Shown piece by piece: positions 1-11,405 of a stretch of 64,000 bases of DNA. The stretch comes from Candidatus Eremiobacteraceae bacterium (GTDB lineage Bacteria; Vulcanimicrobiota; Vulcanimicrobiia; Eremiobacterales; Eremiobacteraceae): NCBI GenBank assembly GCA_036511855.1, contig DATCBN010000096.1, forward strand, positions 1-64,000. The letters are read 5' to 3'. Every line of letters begins with the position of its first letter. Within the stretch, counting starts at the first letter, position 1. The notes under the pieces are model-generated. The model was not told the DNA's origin. It worked only from the letters and a program-made list of their open reading frames with translations, and did not search any database. The position numbers and the translations under genes were made by a program.

Positions 1-150
1 GCGCCGAGATTTGCTACAAAGCGTCTGTGTCAATTTAGTGTCATGCCGCATATAGTCAGTCCAATGGTGCAGCTGTCACTCAGAAGCCGGTCAATCGCGG
101 GACATGAGTAGATCACCGTGACGAGTTAATGTTTACCGATATCTAAAGAG

Positions 151-1620
151 ATGGTAAGGGACAAATCGCAAGCCCTGTCTAGACACGGCATTGCCGTCCT
201 CTTAGTGCTTGCGATTGTCGGCGTGCTCGCGCGCTCGTGGATCGCCTACCAAACCACAACGACGGCTGTCCGTCAAGCAGAAGCGGCGTATGAAGCTCGC
301 CGCCAAGTCCTTACCGTTCTAACGGATCTTCTCGATCAGGAGACCGGCATGCGCGGTTATATGAGCACAAAACAGCGCTCATACCTCGCTCCATTCACCG
401 CAGCAAGCGGACGGATAGAAGCCGATTTTGCTCTGGCTTTCAAATCGTCAGAAACGGCCAATGCGCAGAGCATCGAGCCGACGCTTCTCGACGCCGAATC
501 CAATTACAAGCAATGGCTCGGACACGTCGCGGCGCCGCTCGTGGCTGGATCGAGCATTCGCGATGCTGCCGGCTTGCAATCCCAAGGCAAATCCCTCATG
601 GATCGCATGCGCTCCGATATCGCTCATGCCCTAGACGTCCTTGATGACAAGTCGGCTTCGTATTCCAGACATACCCAAGAACAACTCAGGTTCGGCGCGA
701 TTGTCAGCGTTCTCATCGGATTGGCGCTTTGCTCGGCTATCGCGTTCATGTTAGGGATTCAGCGCCGGATCGAAGGCGAACGCGACCGCTTCGTCAACAG
801 CGCTCAGGATATGTTCGTCGTGGCCGGCATGAATGGCCATTTCTTGGATGTGAATCCCGCCACTGAGCGCATATTGGGCCGGACGCGCGCAGAGCTCCTG
901 AAAAAACCGTTCATATCGTTCGTCCATCCCGATGACGTGGCGCGCACGATCGAAGCGGTGAAGAGTCTGAGCACCGGCCAGTCGCTCGTGGGCTTTCGAA
1001 ATAGATATCAAGCTGCGGATGGAACGTATCGTTGGATGTGCTGGAACTCTGTTCCAGACGTTCGACGGCGAATCACCTATGCTAGCGGTCGCGACGAGAC
1101 GGATCGTGTGGCGTTTGAGATGGAGCGCGACCAGCTAGCCTACAACGATCTGGTCACGGGCTTGCCGAATCGGGCATCATTCCTCACAAGAACCTCGCGC
1201 GCGTTGGCTGCCGCACATGCGGCACAGACGGAACTCGCCGTCATCTTGTTCGATCTGGATGGGTTCAAGGCCGTGAACGACGCGTACGGGCACTCCGCCG
1301 GCGATGCGGTGCTGCGCGAGCTGGCGCAGCGGGTCCGATCCGTGCTTCGCGAGGCCGATCTCGTCGCACGGATCGGCGGCGATGAATTCACCATTCTGTT
1401 GCAGGCGCACGTGGGATCGCTCGACGTCGACATCGCCGTCCGCAAGATCGAAAGCACCTTTTGCGAGCCGCTCCGCGTTCTTGGCCACGAGATGCAAGTA
1501 AATGCCAGCATCGGCGTCGCTCGATATCCGCAAGACGGGGATACGACCGAAGCCTTGCTCGCGCGTGCGGATGAAGCCATGTATCGGGCCAAACGGTTGG
1601 CCGGCCACGCCTTGCCCTGA
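151..1620 (+). CDS. Membrane diguanylate cyclase (CHASE3-PAS-GGDEF)
   Basis: Predicted to make cyclic di-GMP from two GTP in response to an extracytoplasmic or internal cue. A transmembrane helix (about residues 14-32) is followed by a CHASE3-like segment containing LLDQETGMRGY, a second helix (about 178-202), a PAS domain (about 208-318) and a C-terminal GGDEF domain. The active-site signature GGDEF is at residues 409-413. An RxxD inhibitory site (READ, 400-403) sits exactly five residues upstream, so product inhibition is expected. There is no EAL or HD-GYP domain. The ATG is preceded by an AAAGAG-like ribosome site. The gene is monocistronic, convergent with the coiled-coil gene that follows. 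The signal sensed cannot be read from sequence. Confidence 0.93.
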   Translation: MVRDKSQALSRHGIAVLLVLAIVGVLARSWIAYQTTTTAVRQAEAAYEARRQVLTVLTDLLDQETGMRGYMSTKQRSYLAPFTAASGRIEADFALAFKSSETANAQSIEPTLLDAESNYKQWLGHVAAPLVAGSSIRDAAGLQSQGKSLMDRMRSDIAHALDVLDDKSASYSRHTQEQLRFGAIVSVLIGLALCSAIAFMLGIQRRIEGERDRFVNSAQDMFVVAGMNGHFLDVNPATERILGRTRAELLKKPFISFVHPDDVARTIEAVKSLSTGQSLVGFRNRYQAADGTYRWMCWNSVPDVRRRITYASGRDETDRVAFEMERDQLAYNDLVTGLPNRASFLTRTSRALAAAHAAQTELAVILFDLDGFKAVNDAYGHSAGDAVLRELAQRVRSVLREADLVARIGGDEFTILLQAHVGSLDVDIAVRKIESTFCEPLRVLGHEMQVNASIGVARYPQDGDTTEALLARADEAMYRAKRLAGHALP

Positions 1621-1641
1621 ACTACAGCCAAAAACCCGGGG

Positions 1642-3117
1642 TCAGACAGGCTGGTCTTGAAGCGTTCGAATCCGTTCGACGACGTCGAAATGTATCGGAG
1701 CGGCGGCGCTCAACTTCTCATAACAAGCGAGAGCGGCGCGAACGTCGCTCCTTCGCTCGTGCAGCAACCCGAGCTGCAGCAGCGCTTCATCGTATTCCCA
1801 CTTCTGGTAGCCCCGTCCGCCTAGTGCCTCCGTCAAGGCATGCACCGCATCGTCGGGATGATCGGTCTGTTCCAACCGGAGCGCTTCGATGATCTTTGCG
1901 AGCAACCGCCCCCCGCGATCTCGCGAAAGCAACTGCGCCACGCGCGTCGACCGCTCCAGCAGATCCATCTTTAGATACGCCAGCGCGGCGAGATAGCGGA
2001 CGACGGGAGGTGAGATCTTCGGCATCGCCGCCTGTTCGTAATACACGACTGCCGCTTTGATGTCGCCGACGGCTTGCAGCACTTCGGCAAAGATCAAGCG
2101 GTGCGCGACCGGGGTGGGACTCCCGACCGTGTGCGCCCATGTCTGACGAAGCACGGCTTCGCCCGCGCCGGAGCGCAGGGCGTTGCTTAACCGATCTGCT
2201 TCCTCGTGCGGTATCAGCCGCTCGTTCGCGAGCAATGCGACGGCCCTGAGCGCATCGGCGAATTGTCCGTCGACCTGGCGTGATTGCGTCGTCTTCGGTG
2301 GCTCGGTTTTTGCCGGTATCGCATTCGCTGGACTGGCTTCGGCGTGTGCATTGCCCACCAGTTTGCCCACCGCGGCGACACGGGCGGCCAGCACGGCCCC
2401 CTGGCGGTCTTGCTCCGCCATCAATCCATCCAAGGCGTTCATCGCCTGCACGGCCTCGTCTGTTTTCGCGTGAAGCGTGGCACCGAGCGTTTCGAGTGTC
2501 TTGCACGCGGCGTCGGTCTCACGCTTTCGGCCGATGGCGATATCGAGCGCGGCGCGCGTTTCTTCGAGATGACCGTGGGTCTCGTCGGCGACCGCCTTCA
2601 CGGATACCGTCGTTCCCTCAACGGTGGAGAGATTGTGCTCGAGCGCGTCTGCGTGACTGCGTGCCTGAGCGATGTTCGCGCGAAGTTGTTCGAGGGTGCC
2701 CTCCACGGAACCGGCTTCTGTTTTCGCTTTGGCGACGCTCACCTCGACGATCTCGACTTGTGACTTCGCGCCGTCGAGCGTGACGCCGATCGCGGCCGCT
2801 TGTTGTTCGGTTGCTACTCGAAGTTCGTCGACGAGCGCGGCCAACGAGCTCAGTTCTTCGACCGCGCGCTTGCGCTTTTCCGCGGCCTCACTCAGCGCTG
2901 CATCTTCTTCCGCCTTTGCCCTCTTTGTCACGTCAAGTGTACGCTGCAGGTCGAGCACGGAATCGCGAAGCGACGTGCTTCTCGCCTTGAGCGACTCGAT
3001 CATCGACTGAGCTTGGGTCAATTCATCCTCGACGAGAGCACGCCGGCGATCGGTTTCTGCGACGCTTTTCGTTACGCTCTCAAGATCGACGGGCGATTCG
3101 GGTCGATGATTATCCAC
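1642..3117 (-). CDS. Coiled-coil protein with C-terminal TPR-like region
   Basis: I do not recognise a specific family. Roughly residues 8-250 are charged, heptad-rich coiled coil with no signal peptide or membrane helix. After a linker, residues about 270-491 are helical and look like degenerate TPR repeats (for example the segments around DIKAAVVYYEQAA and DVRAALACYEKL). This suggests a cytoplasmic scaffold or a protein-protein interaction partner. The start is a GTG giving MDNHRPESP. It lies 3' to 3' with the diguanylate cyclase, with 21 bp between stops, and about 200 bp downstream of the kdp/porin operon. Function unknown. Confidence 0.8.
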   Translation of the reverse strand: MDNHRPESPVDLESVTKSVAETDRRRALVEDELTQAQSMIESLKARSTSLRDSVLDLQRTLDVTKRAKAEEDAALSEAAEKRKRAVEELSSLAALVDELRVATEQQAAAIGVTLDGAKSQVEIVEVSVAKAKTEAGSVEGTLEQLRANIAQARSHADALEHNLSTVEGTTVSVKAVADETHGHLEETRAALDIAIGRKRETDAACKTLETLGATLHAKTDEAVQAMNALDGLMAEQDRQGAVLAARVAAVGKLVGNAHAEASPANAIPAKTEPPKTTQSRQVDGQFADALRAVALLANERLIPHEEADRLSNALRSGAGEAVLRQTWAHTVGSPTPVAHRLIFAEVLQAVGDIKAAVVYYEQAAMPKISPPVVRYLAALAYLKMDLLERSTRVAQLLSRDRGGRLLAKIIEALRLEQTDHPDDAVHALTEALGGRGYQKWEYDEALLQLGLLHERRSDVRAALACYEKLSAAAPIHFDVVERIRTLQDQPV

Positions 3118-3202
3118 GGGGCACCTCTGGAGCTTATGTGGTGGGGAAAAGCAAACTGCGTGAGCGATTGAATGCGAACATCAATTCGTCGAGCAAACGT
3201 TC

Positions 3203-3222
3203 GCGCGCGAAAGCTCGCGCGC
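3203..3222 (-). other. GC-rich hairpin downstream of the kdp/porin operon
   Basis: The arms GCGCGCGA and TCGCGCGC are perfect complements around a 4-base loop. It lies 104 bp past the stop of the porin gene on the same strand and 85 bp before the next minus-strand gene. It could attenuate transcription at the end of the kdp operon. There is no U-run, so I do not call it an intrinsic terminator. The rest of 3118-3325 shows nothing else I can support. Confidence 0.3.
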
Positions 3223-3325
3223 CTTGCGACTTATTACTCGGGGGCCCGCTCGCTTTGGTCGGAGGGCGGGCAAGCGATGCGGAAGCGAGATTTCATCGCG
3301 TTTTCGCACTGGACTATCCGGGTCC

Positions 3326-4498
3326 CTACAATTGAACGCCGATTTCCAGCATCGTGCGGAACTGATCGCGCTGCGCGCCGTGATCGCCAAATGCAAGGCC
3401 AGGTGCCGGGCTCGTGACCCGCACGCTGGAAAAATCTACGCGTGCAAAAGTGTGGCCGTTGGTCCAACTGGGTGTTAACGTATACGTATTCACGCCGCTC
3501 CCGGGTCCGTAGCCGATGAGATCCGCATTGCCGCTCGGGTCGCCGACCGTGCTGGAATTGTGCAGCGTTTCGTAGCGTACCGCGGTGCTGAAATGGCTGC
3601 TGAAAGTCCAGTTCGCCAGGAATGCTCCGCCGAACGCGCTTTCGGGTCCCGCGTAGCCTAGCCCGGCAGCAGCGGGCGAGCGCGCGTACAAGATGTATGG
3701 CGCGATCTGAAGCTTGCCGCGCGTGCGCGAGAAGACGACGTTCAGCAATTCTTTGTTCGCGATGGATGCCGTCGGATTCCCCGGTGTCGTGCTATTCGGA
3801 ATGACGGCGACGAACAGCAGCGAGTCCGTAGAGTCCGGCGCAAATGTCAACGCGCCTTCGGCCGCGCCGAACTTGCCGGAATAGAAACCATCATCAACGC
3901 CGAGCGTGGCGGTGAGCTTGCCGGTTGTGAACGACGCACGAACTCCTCGAGTGACGGCGTTCTCCACGTTCCAGACGGCGCCGCGCTGAACATTCCAGTT
4001 CAGATACGTGTATGTGGATTCCGCGCCGGTCAGTGTCGCGAGCACGCCCGCGCTCACATTGAAGTTGGCGTTCGGCACGTATTCGACGTAGGCGAGCGGC
4101 AACGGCCCGAAGAGATCGGTATTGGCCCCCGATTGGATCGTCTTATTGCCTGCGATCCCCACGACGGGAATGCTGTACGCTCCACCTTGAAGCGCCCACT
4201 GAAAAGTACCCTGCGGCTTGGAAAGCAAGACGAAGGCATTGCTCAGATTGGACCGAGCTGCATGATCGGCGCCGTCAGAAGAATCGAAGCTGCCTGTCGC
4301 GTTGACGCCGCTCGTCAGCGCAAGCGATTCGCTCAACACCACGTGCAGAACGACCGGCGGCGTTGGCGTCGCAGCCGGCGACGGAGCCGCTGCGGGCGCA
4401 GGCTGTGCGGGATCTGCGTTGGCGGCAAGTCCGCCGAGCGCGATCGATATCACAGCGATAAACGCGACTGAGAACATTCGAAAGCCGGGCAGTTTCAT
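3326..4498 (-). CDS. Outer-membrane beta-barrel porin-like protein, coupled to kdpC
   Basis: A 390-residue exported protein. It has an N-terminal signal peptide (basic start, hydrophobic core around residues 9-25, Ala-rich cleavage zone), then a Pro/Ala-rich linker and many alternating polar/aromatic segments typical of beta strands. It ends in RTMLEIGVQL, an amphipathic terminal strand that lacks the classical final Phe. It resembles BBP2-type or general porin-like proteins. Its ATG overlaps the kdpC stop as ATGA, so it is the last, translationally coupled gene of the kdp operon. This implies a role in passing K+ (or a co-regulated solute) across the outer membrane, which is inference. It is strong evidence that the organism is diderm. 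Confidence 0.78.
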   Translation of the reverse strand: MKLPGFRMFSVAFIAVISIALGGLAANADPAQPAPAAAPSPAATPTPPVVLHVVLSESLALTSGVNATGSFDSSDGADHAARSNLSNAFVLLSKPQGTFQWALQGGAYSIPVVGIAGNKTIQSGANTDLFGPLPLAYVEYVPNANFNVSAGVLATLTGAESTYTYLNWNVQRGAVWNVENAVTRGVRASFTTGKLTATLGVDDGFYSGKFGAAEGALTFAPDSTDSLLFVAVIPNSTTPGNPTASIANKELLNVVFSRTRGKLQIAPYILYARSPAAAGLGYAGPESAFGGAFLANWTFSSHFSTAVRYETLHNSSTVGDPSGNADLIGYGPGSGVNTYTLTPSWTNGHTFARVDFSSVRVTSPAPGLAFGDHGAQRDQFRTMLEIGVQL

Positions 4499-5091
4499 TT
4501 TTGTCCGTCCAAAGCTAGGTTCAATTGCATGACGTTCACGTGCGGCTCCCCCAAGAATCCAAATGTACGCGGCATGATGTGCAGCGTAACTACTGCGTCC
4601 ACCGCCTCAACGGTCAAGTGGCGCGCCTTCGCCACTCGCGGAGACTGATAGAACGCGGCTTCGGGGCTGATGTCCGGGTCGATGCCGCTGCCGCTGCTTG
4701 TCACGAGATCCATCGGGACCGGCATCGTCGCGTCGGGGTTTTCTTTCGTCAACGTCTTGATCGTAGCCGCAGTGGCGTCGATCAACTTCTTCGACGTGGG
4801 GCCGAGGTTAGTGCCGCTCGTCGACGTCGGATCGTATCCGCTGCCTGCGGCGGAGGGGCGCCCATGAAAGTACTGCGGCCTGGTCCACAGTTGGCCAATG
4901 ATATCCGATCCGATGGCTTGACCGTTGCGGTACACGATCGAGCCCTTCGCCTGCGCCGGGAAGAGGAGTTCCGACACACCTGTCATTGCTAGCGGATACA
5001 GGATGCCCAGCAAGATCACGGTGACGGCCGTATAGGCTGCGGCGTGGCCGAGATGGCGAATCGTGTCGTCCTTAATTGTCTGCAGTTTCAT
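4495..5091 (-). CDS. kdpC: K+-transporting ATPase subunit C
   Basis: KdpC is the single-span periplasmic subunit that stabilises the KdpFABC potassium pump and aids ATP binding by KdpB. The protein has one N-terminal membrane helix (about residues 16-38), followed by family motifs: GSIVYRNGQAIGS, TRPQYFHGRPSAAG, and a C-terminal domain with VTSSGSGIDPDISPEAAFYQ. I place the start at the ATG (198 residues). An in-frame TTG 15 bp upstream is also possible. It lies 19 bp after kdpB and overlaps the downstream porin gene by 4 nt. Confidence 0.95.
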   Translation of the reverse strand: MKLQTIKDDTIRHLGHAAAYTAVTVILLGILYPLAMTGVSELLFPAQAKGSIVYRNGQAIGSDIIGQLWTRPQYFHGRPSAAGSGYDPTSTSGTNLGPTSKKLIDATAATIKTLTKENPDATMPVPMDLVTSSGSGIDPDISPEAAFYQSPRVAKARHLTVEAVDAVVTLHIMPRTFGFLGEPHVNVMQLNLALDGQK

Positions 5092-5110
5092 AACGATTTT
5101 TCCCAACGCC

Positions 5111-7195
<2,085 letters not shown>

Positions 7196-7200
7196 GACAA

Positions 7201-8901
7201 CTATTGAACCTGTCCTAGAATCATTCGGAGCTGTTCAACGATCGGCCCGAGCGCATCGGCCGGGAAGAACGTGAGCGCGCCTACGATGATGATGACGCCG
7301 ATGAGCAAGCCGACGAAGATCGGCGAATAGGTCGTGAATGTGCCGATCGTTTCCGGCGCTCGCGGCTGGCCGGCGAGCGAACCGGCAAGCATCAATGCCG
7401 GGATCAGGAAGAGGAAGCGGCCGCACAACATGACGATGCCCATAAACACGTTGAAGTACATATTCGGACCAAGACCAGCGAAGGCGCTGCCGTTGTTTTC
7501 GGTGGTTGAGGCGAATCCATAGAGCAGTTCGGAGAATCCATGAACGCCGTTGTTGCCAAGTGTGGCAGTTCCGGCGGGCACGAGCACCGAAATTGCGACC
7601 GGAATGAGCGCGAAGATCGGCAGAACAAGCGCACCGAGAATCGCGAGCTGCACTTGGCGCCGGTCGATTTTCTTGCCCAAGTATTCCGGCGTTCGTCCGA
7701 CCATGAGTCCCGCGATGAACACCGTCAAAACCACGAACAAGACCATGCCGTACAGCCCGGTTCCGACGCCGCCGAAAACCACTTCGCCAAGTTGAAGATC
7801 GGCGAGTGGCACGAGTCCGCCGAGGGGCGTGAACGAGTCGTGCATAGCATTGACGGCGCCGCACGACGTATCCGTGGTGACGGTGGCGAAGAGCGCCGAG
7901 GCGCCGACGCCGAATCGGCATTCCTTCCCCTCCATGTTGCCGCCCGCTGTGCCCAGCGCGTGTACGATCGGATTGCCTGCGGATTCTGCCGCGTAGGCGA
8001 CGGAGAATCCGGCGAAAAAGAGTATCGACATCGCGGCGAAAAGGGCCCAGCCCTGTCTCGTGTCTTTGGCGTGGCGGCCGTACGTGTACGTCAGGCCGGC
8101 TCCGATCAGGAATATGAGCAGCATTTCAAAGAGGTTCGTCAACGGCGTCGGATTCTCATTAGGCGACGCAGAGTTGGCGTTCACGAAGCCGCCGCCGTTA
8201 GTACCAAGCTCCTTGATGACTTCTTGCGATGCCATCGGGCCACCGGTGATTGCCTGTTTGAATCCTTCGATCGATACAACATTTTGGTACGCGTGGAAGT
8301 TTTGGGGAACGCCCTGCCAACAAAGCCACAATCCGCCGACAACACTTATCGGAAGCAGCACGTACAAGAGCGCGCGGGTCATGTCAGCCCAGAAGTTGCC
8401 GACGGTTTTACGATCAGTTCGACACACTCCACGGATCACGGCTATCGCGATCGCGATGCCTGCTCCGGCCGAGACGAAATTGTGCCAGGCGAGACCCGCC
8501 ATCTGCGAGAGATAGCTCATCGTGCTCTCGCCGGAGTAGAATTGCCAATTCGTGTTTGTCGTGAAAGAGACGGCGGTATTCCAAGCTAAGCTTGGGGCTA
8601 GATTTGGGAGATTCTGCGGATTGAGCGGCAAGTACGCCTGGGTGCGCAGCAAGAGGTACAAATAGAGTAGCCCCACTGCGCTCAGGGCGAGGACCGCGAA
8701 AAGGTAGGTGACTGCGGACATCTCCTTCGCGGGGTCTATCCGGCATACGCGGAATATCGCGCTTTCGGCCGGGGCCAACAGCGGCGTGAGAAACGTCCGC
8801 TCGCCCGCGAAGACGCGTGCCATGTATGCACCGATTGGTTTCGTGCACAGAACCACGATGCCGAAAAATACCAGGGCCTGAAGCCAGCCGACGATTGTCA
8901 T
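7201..8901 (-). CDS. kdpA: K+-transporting ATPase subunit A
   Basis: Potassium-selective membrane subunit related to the SKT/Trk superfamily, with about ten membrane helices. The selectivity-filter regions are recognisable: [36 protein letters not shown] and [11 protein letters not shown]. Length 566, typical. ATG start, 3 bp after the stop of the upstream micro-ORF and followed by kdpB after 5 bp, so the genes form one transcript. Confidence 0.98.
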   Translation of the reverse strand: MTIVGWLQALVFFGIVVLCTKPIGAYMARVFAGERTFLTPLLAPAESAIFRVCRIDPAKEMSAVTYLFAVLALSAVGLLYLYLLLRTQAYLPLNPQNLPNLAPSLAWNTAVSFTTNTNWQFYSGESTMSYLSQMAGLAWHNFVSAGAGIAIAIAVIRGVCRTDRKTVGNFWADMTRALLYVLLPISVVGGLWLCWQGVPQNFHAYQNVVSIEGFKQAITGGPMASQEVIKELGTNGGGFVNANSASPNENPTPLTNLFEMLLIFLIGAGLTYTYGRHAKDTRQGWALFAAMSILFFAGFSVAYAAESAGNPIVHALGTAGGNMEGKECRFGVGASALFATVTTDTSCGAVNAMHDSFTPLGGLVPLADLQLGEVVFGGVGTGLYGMVLFVVLTVFIAGLMVGRTPEYLGKKIDRRQVQLAILGALVLPIFALIPVAISVLVPAGTATLGNNGVHGFSELLYGFASTTENNGSAFAGLGPNMYFNVFMGIVMLCGRFLFLIPALMLAGSLAGQPRAPETIGTFTTYSPIFVGLLIGVIIIVGALTFFPADALGPIVEQLRMILGQVQ

Positions 8902-8904
8902 GTT

Positions 8905-8988
8905 CTAAATATTCTCGCAGGCGACCGTGAATCGGTCGAAGAGATAGAACAGGACGAGCGTGAGGAGGATAAGGATTGCGTCAAGCAT
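8905..8988 (-). CDS. Small single-span membrane protein between kdpF and kdpA
   Basis: A 27-codon reading frame, ATG to TAG, encodes an almost wholly hydrophobic helix beginning MLDAILILLTLVLFYLFDRF and ending in CENI. It sits 10 bp after the kdpF stop and 3 bp before the kdpA start. From general knowledge, similar micro-ORFs with an aromatic-rich helix and a terminal Cys-Glu pair occur beside kdpF in other bacteria; I cannot check how conserved this one is. It may be a second lipid-like stabiliser of the pump, like KdpF. That function is inferred. Confidence 0.6.
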   Translation of the reverse strand: MLDAILILLTLVLFYLFDRFTVACENI

Positions 8989-8998
8989 CGTGTTGCCG

Positions 8999-9085
8999 TC
9001 AAAACCTCTCCGGGCGCAGCATGGCGTAGACGAGATAAACGAGCGCCAAAATGGCTAGGATGAGTCCGATGAGCTGGTCGAACAT
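8999..9085 (-). CDS. kdpF: K+-transporting ATPase subunit F
   Basis: A 28-residue single-helix peptide. Its start reads MFDQLIGLILAIL and its end reads YLVYAMLRPERF, matching the family signature in which a hydrophobic helix ends in YLVYAL..(P)E.F. KdpF inserts between KdpA and KdpB helices and stabilises the pump. It is the first gene of the kdpF-ORF-kdpA-kdpB-kdpC-porin string. No strong Shine-Dalgarno sequence precedes its ATG. Confidence 0.85.
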   Translation of the reverse strand: MFDQLIGLILAILALVYLVYAMLRPERF

Positions 9086-9145
9086 TTTAAATCCGTTCGC
9101 AATTCGGGTCGGGCATTTGGTCGCGCTCCTCCGGGAGCTTCAACA

Positions 9146-9174
9146 ATCCTACGCCCCGTAGTCGATGGGCACAA
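9146..9174 (-). promoter_or_regulatory. Possible promoter of the kdpF operon
   Basis: On the minus strand, TTGTGC (9174-9169) and TAGGAT (9151-9146) are separated by 17 bp, about 60 bp upstream of the kdpF ATG. Both hexamers are imperfect sigma70 matches. This is the only clear spacing match in the 140-bp gap between the kdpD-like gene and kdpF. A short dyad GCTCC/GGAGC lies between it and kdpF. Confidence 0.35.
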
Positions 9175-9225
9175 GCCGCCGAACGGATAGTCCGACTGGA
9201 CATCGGTGGGTTTACACGTGCGGCG

Positions 9226-11337
9226 CTAATCCGGCGTCGCAAGGACGAGCAGTTCCCTCGCACCGGCGCGCAATAGCCTACGCGCGAAAGGCGCTCGCCC
9301 GAACATGCGCACCTTCGTCCTACGGCCTTCTACGGCTATGGTCGTCGCGCCGTCGGCGAGTGCAGCGGCCACCAAGCCGCGAGCGGGGTCGTTCCCGGTT
9401 TCCGAGATCCAGCGCCCCCGCAAGTCCCGGCACAATTCTCTAAGCTCGGCCAGCGCGTCAGAATCCGATGCGTCGGACCTCGGGGCGATATGCGCCACGG
9501 TAAGGCCCACTTCCAGCCTTGCGGCCAAGGAAGCGCAGCGTCGGATCAGTCCTGCATCGCGTGCGCGATCGGCGACGCCGACGAAGAGCCGCGATATACC
9601 CGATTGCACCCTTCGCGCACCGCGGGCGCGGATGGACTCTCGCAACGCAAGCTCACGCAGCGCCGCCAAATTTTCTTCGCGAAAAAAGTTGGTCAATGCC
9701 CGTTCGATCCGCTCGGGCTTATAGATCTTGCCCTGCCGCAGGCGTTCGCGCAATGTGTCGGGCGCACAGTCGATGAAGATCACCTCGTCGGCAAGATCAA
9801 GGATTCGATCCGGCAGAGTCTCGCGAACTCGAATGCCCGTCATCCGGGCAACGGGGTCGCCCAGCCCGTCGAGGTGTTGGATGTTGAGCGTAGTCATTAC
9901 CGATATGCCCGCTCGCAACACGCTAAGCACATCTTCGTATCGCTTGGTGAAAATGCTGCCTGGGGCGTTGGTGTGCGCGAGTTCGTCGATGAGCGCGACC
10001 ACCGGATGACGGGCAAGCAATGCCTCGACGTCGAGCTCCTCACGGCGGATGCCGCCCGACTCAATGACGCGGCGAGGAAGCGTTTCGAGGCCGTGCAGCA
10101 TCGACTCGGTGTCTATGCGCGCGTGCGTCTCGACGAACGCGCCGACGACGTCGACCCCAGCAGCCTTGAGCTCCTGAGCGCGGCCCAGCATGGCATAGGT
10201 CTTGCCGCAACCGGCGGCCGCCCCAAGATAAATCGTCAGCTTGCCGAAACCTATGCGCAAACGATCGCCGGCGGTCTGCGCTAGCGGATGGACATCGACT
10301 CCGACGGATTGCGCCGCTCGCGCGCCTGGCCCGACGACATAGACATCCCGATCGATCGGCCCGGCCAATAGAGCTTCCGCCAATGGTCCGCGCGGCACGG
10401 CGATGAGTGACGCGCCGAGGCTGCGTTCAGGGATGCCTCCCGGCTCGCCCGGCCACGGAATGATCCGTGCACCTATTGCTCGCGCGACTCGCTCCGACGA
10501 GTCCGCGTTGGGGTCGGTGTCAATCGCGATCTCCAAAGCGAGATCCAGCGCGCCTGCGATTTCTGCTGCACGCCGGGCTGCGTGTGCGATATCGGAGCCA
10601 GTCGGCGCGAGCAGCACAGCCGTCGATACCCGCCTCGCCTCGACTTCTGGGATCGTAAGATCGTCGATCTTGCGCATCAGCAATTCGCGCAATGCGAGCA
10701 ATGTGGAAGTCCGGAAAGCGCCGCGAAGCGCAGTCTCGGCGTCCTCGGTTCTGACGACCATGCCAGCTCGCATTCGATCGGCGAGCAGTTCGGGCGAAGC
10801 GTCGATAGCAACGACTTCGTCAGCGACAGCAAGGAATGAGTCGGGAACGATCTCGCGGACCGGAAAGCCCAACAATCGTTCGGCTGTCGGCGCCGCCGAT
10901 TCCAGGTGCTGGATATTGAAGCCTGTGATGACGCCGATTCCGGCGGCCCGCAGTGCGAGTGCGTCCTGCCACCGCTTGGCGTGCGTGGAGCCCGCGAGAT
11001 TCGAGTGCGGCAGTTCGTCGAGGATCAAGACGTCCGGCTTCGCGGCCAGCGCTGCCTCGAAGTCGAATTCGGCAAACCGCGTGCCGGCGATGTCGACCAT
11101 GCGCGGAGCGAGCACGGGGATTCCCGCACAAAGTTCTTCGAGCAGCGGCCTGCCCTTCGTTTCGATCCACCCGATGACGACGCGACTTCCAGCGGTCATG
11201 CGGGCTCGGCCTTCCGTGAGTAGCCGGTGCGTTTTCCCGCTGCCGGGAGCGGCGGCCAAATAAACGGTCAGCTTAGGCGATAAGCCCAACCGCCGCAACA
11301 ATCGTTCGGGAGCGGCGCGATCAGTTTCGCGATTCAC
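9226..11337 (-). CDS. KdpD-like sensor with two tandem KdpD_N-Usp modules and no kinase
   Basis: About 703 residues. It contains two copies of the N-terminal cytosolic part of KdpD. Copy 1 has Walker A APGSGKT (residues 30-36), a Walker B-like LILDELPHSN and FNIQHLES. Copy 2 has Walker A AAGCGKT (about 374-380), ALIDELAHTN and LNIQHLDGLGD. Each is followed by a universal-stress-protein-like alpha/beta segment. No membrane helices, GAF, HisKA or HATPase follow. Canonical KdpD carries one such module fused to a membrane histidine kinase. The GTG start gives an N-terminus that lines up with the short leader of known KdpD; a longer upstream frame would run into the divergent kinase gene. It probably senses K+, ATP or c-di-AMP for the adjacent kinase (inference). 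Confidence 0.85.
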   Translation of the reverse strand: MNRETDRAAPERLLRRLGLSPKLTVYLAAAPGSGKTHRLLTEGRARMTAGSRVVIGWIETKGRPLLEELCAGIPVLAPRMVDIAGTRFAEFDFEAALAAKPDVLILDELPHSNLAGSTHAKRWQDALALRAAGIGVITGFNIQHLESAAPTAERLLGFPVREIVPDSFLAVADEVVAIDASPELLADRMRAGMVVRTEDAETALRGAFRTSTLLALRELLMRKIDDLTIPEVEARRVSTAVLLAPTGSDIAHAARRAAEIAGALDLALEIAIDTDPNADSSERVARAIGARIIPWPGEPGGIPERSLGASLIAVPRGPLAEALLAGPIDRDVYVVGPGARAAQSVGVDVHPLAQTAGDRLRIGFGKLTIYLGAAAGCGKTYAMLGRAQELKAAGVDVVGAFVETHARIDTESMLHGLETLPRRVIESGGIRREELDVEALLARHPVVALIDELAHTNAPGSIFTKRYEDVLSVLRAGISVMTTLNIQHLDGLGDPVARMTGIRVRETLPDRILDLADEVIFIDCAPDTLRERLRQGKIYKPERIERALTNFFREENLAALRELALRESIRARGARRVQSGISRLFVGVADRARDAGLIRRCASLAARLEVGLTVAHIAPRSDASDSDALAELRELCRDLRGRWISETGNDPARGLVAAALADGATTIAVEGRRTKVRMFGRAPFARRLLRAGARELLVLATPD

Positions 11338-11405
11338 GTAGACTGAGTTCGCGCGCCACTCAGCCGGTCCCCCGGAGGCCGGAGAATCTCCGGCACAGAA
11401 TCGGG

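Noticed and set aside
751-1631. Several 80-160-codon frames antisense to the diguanylate cyclase
   Set aside because: They mirror a clearly conserved gene and carry no recognisable motif; typical of high-GC shadow frames, and the same reasoning was applied throughout.
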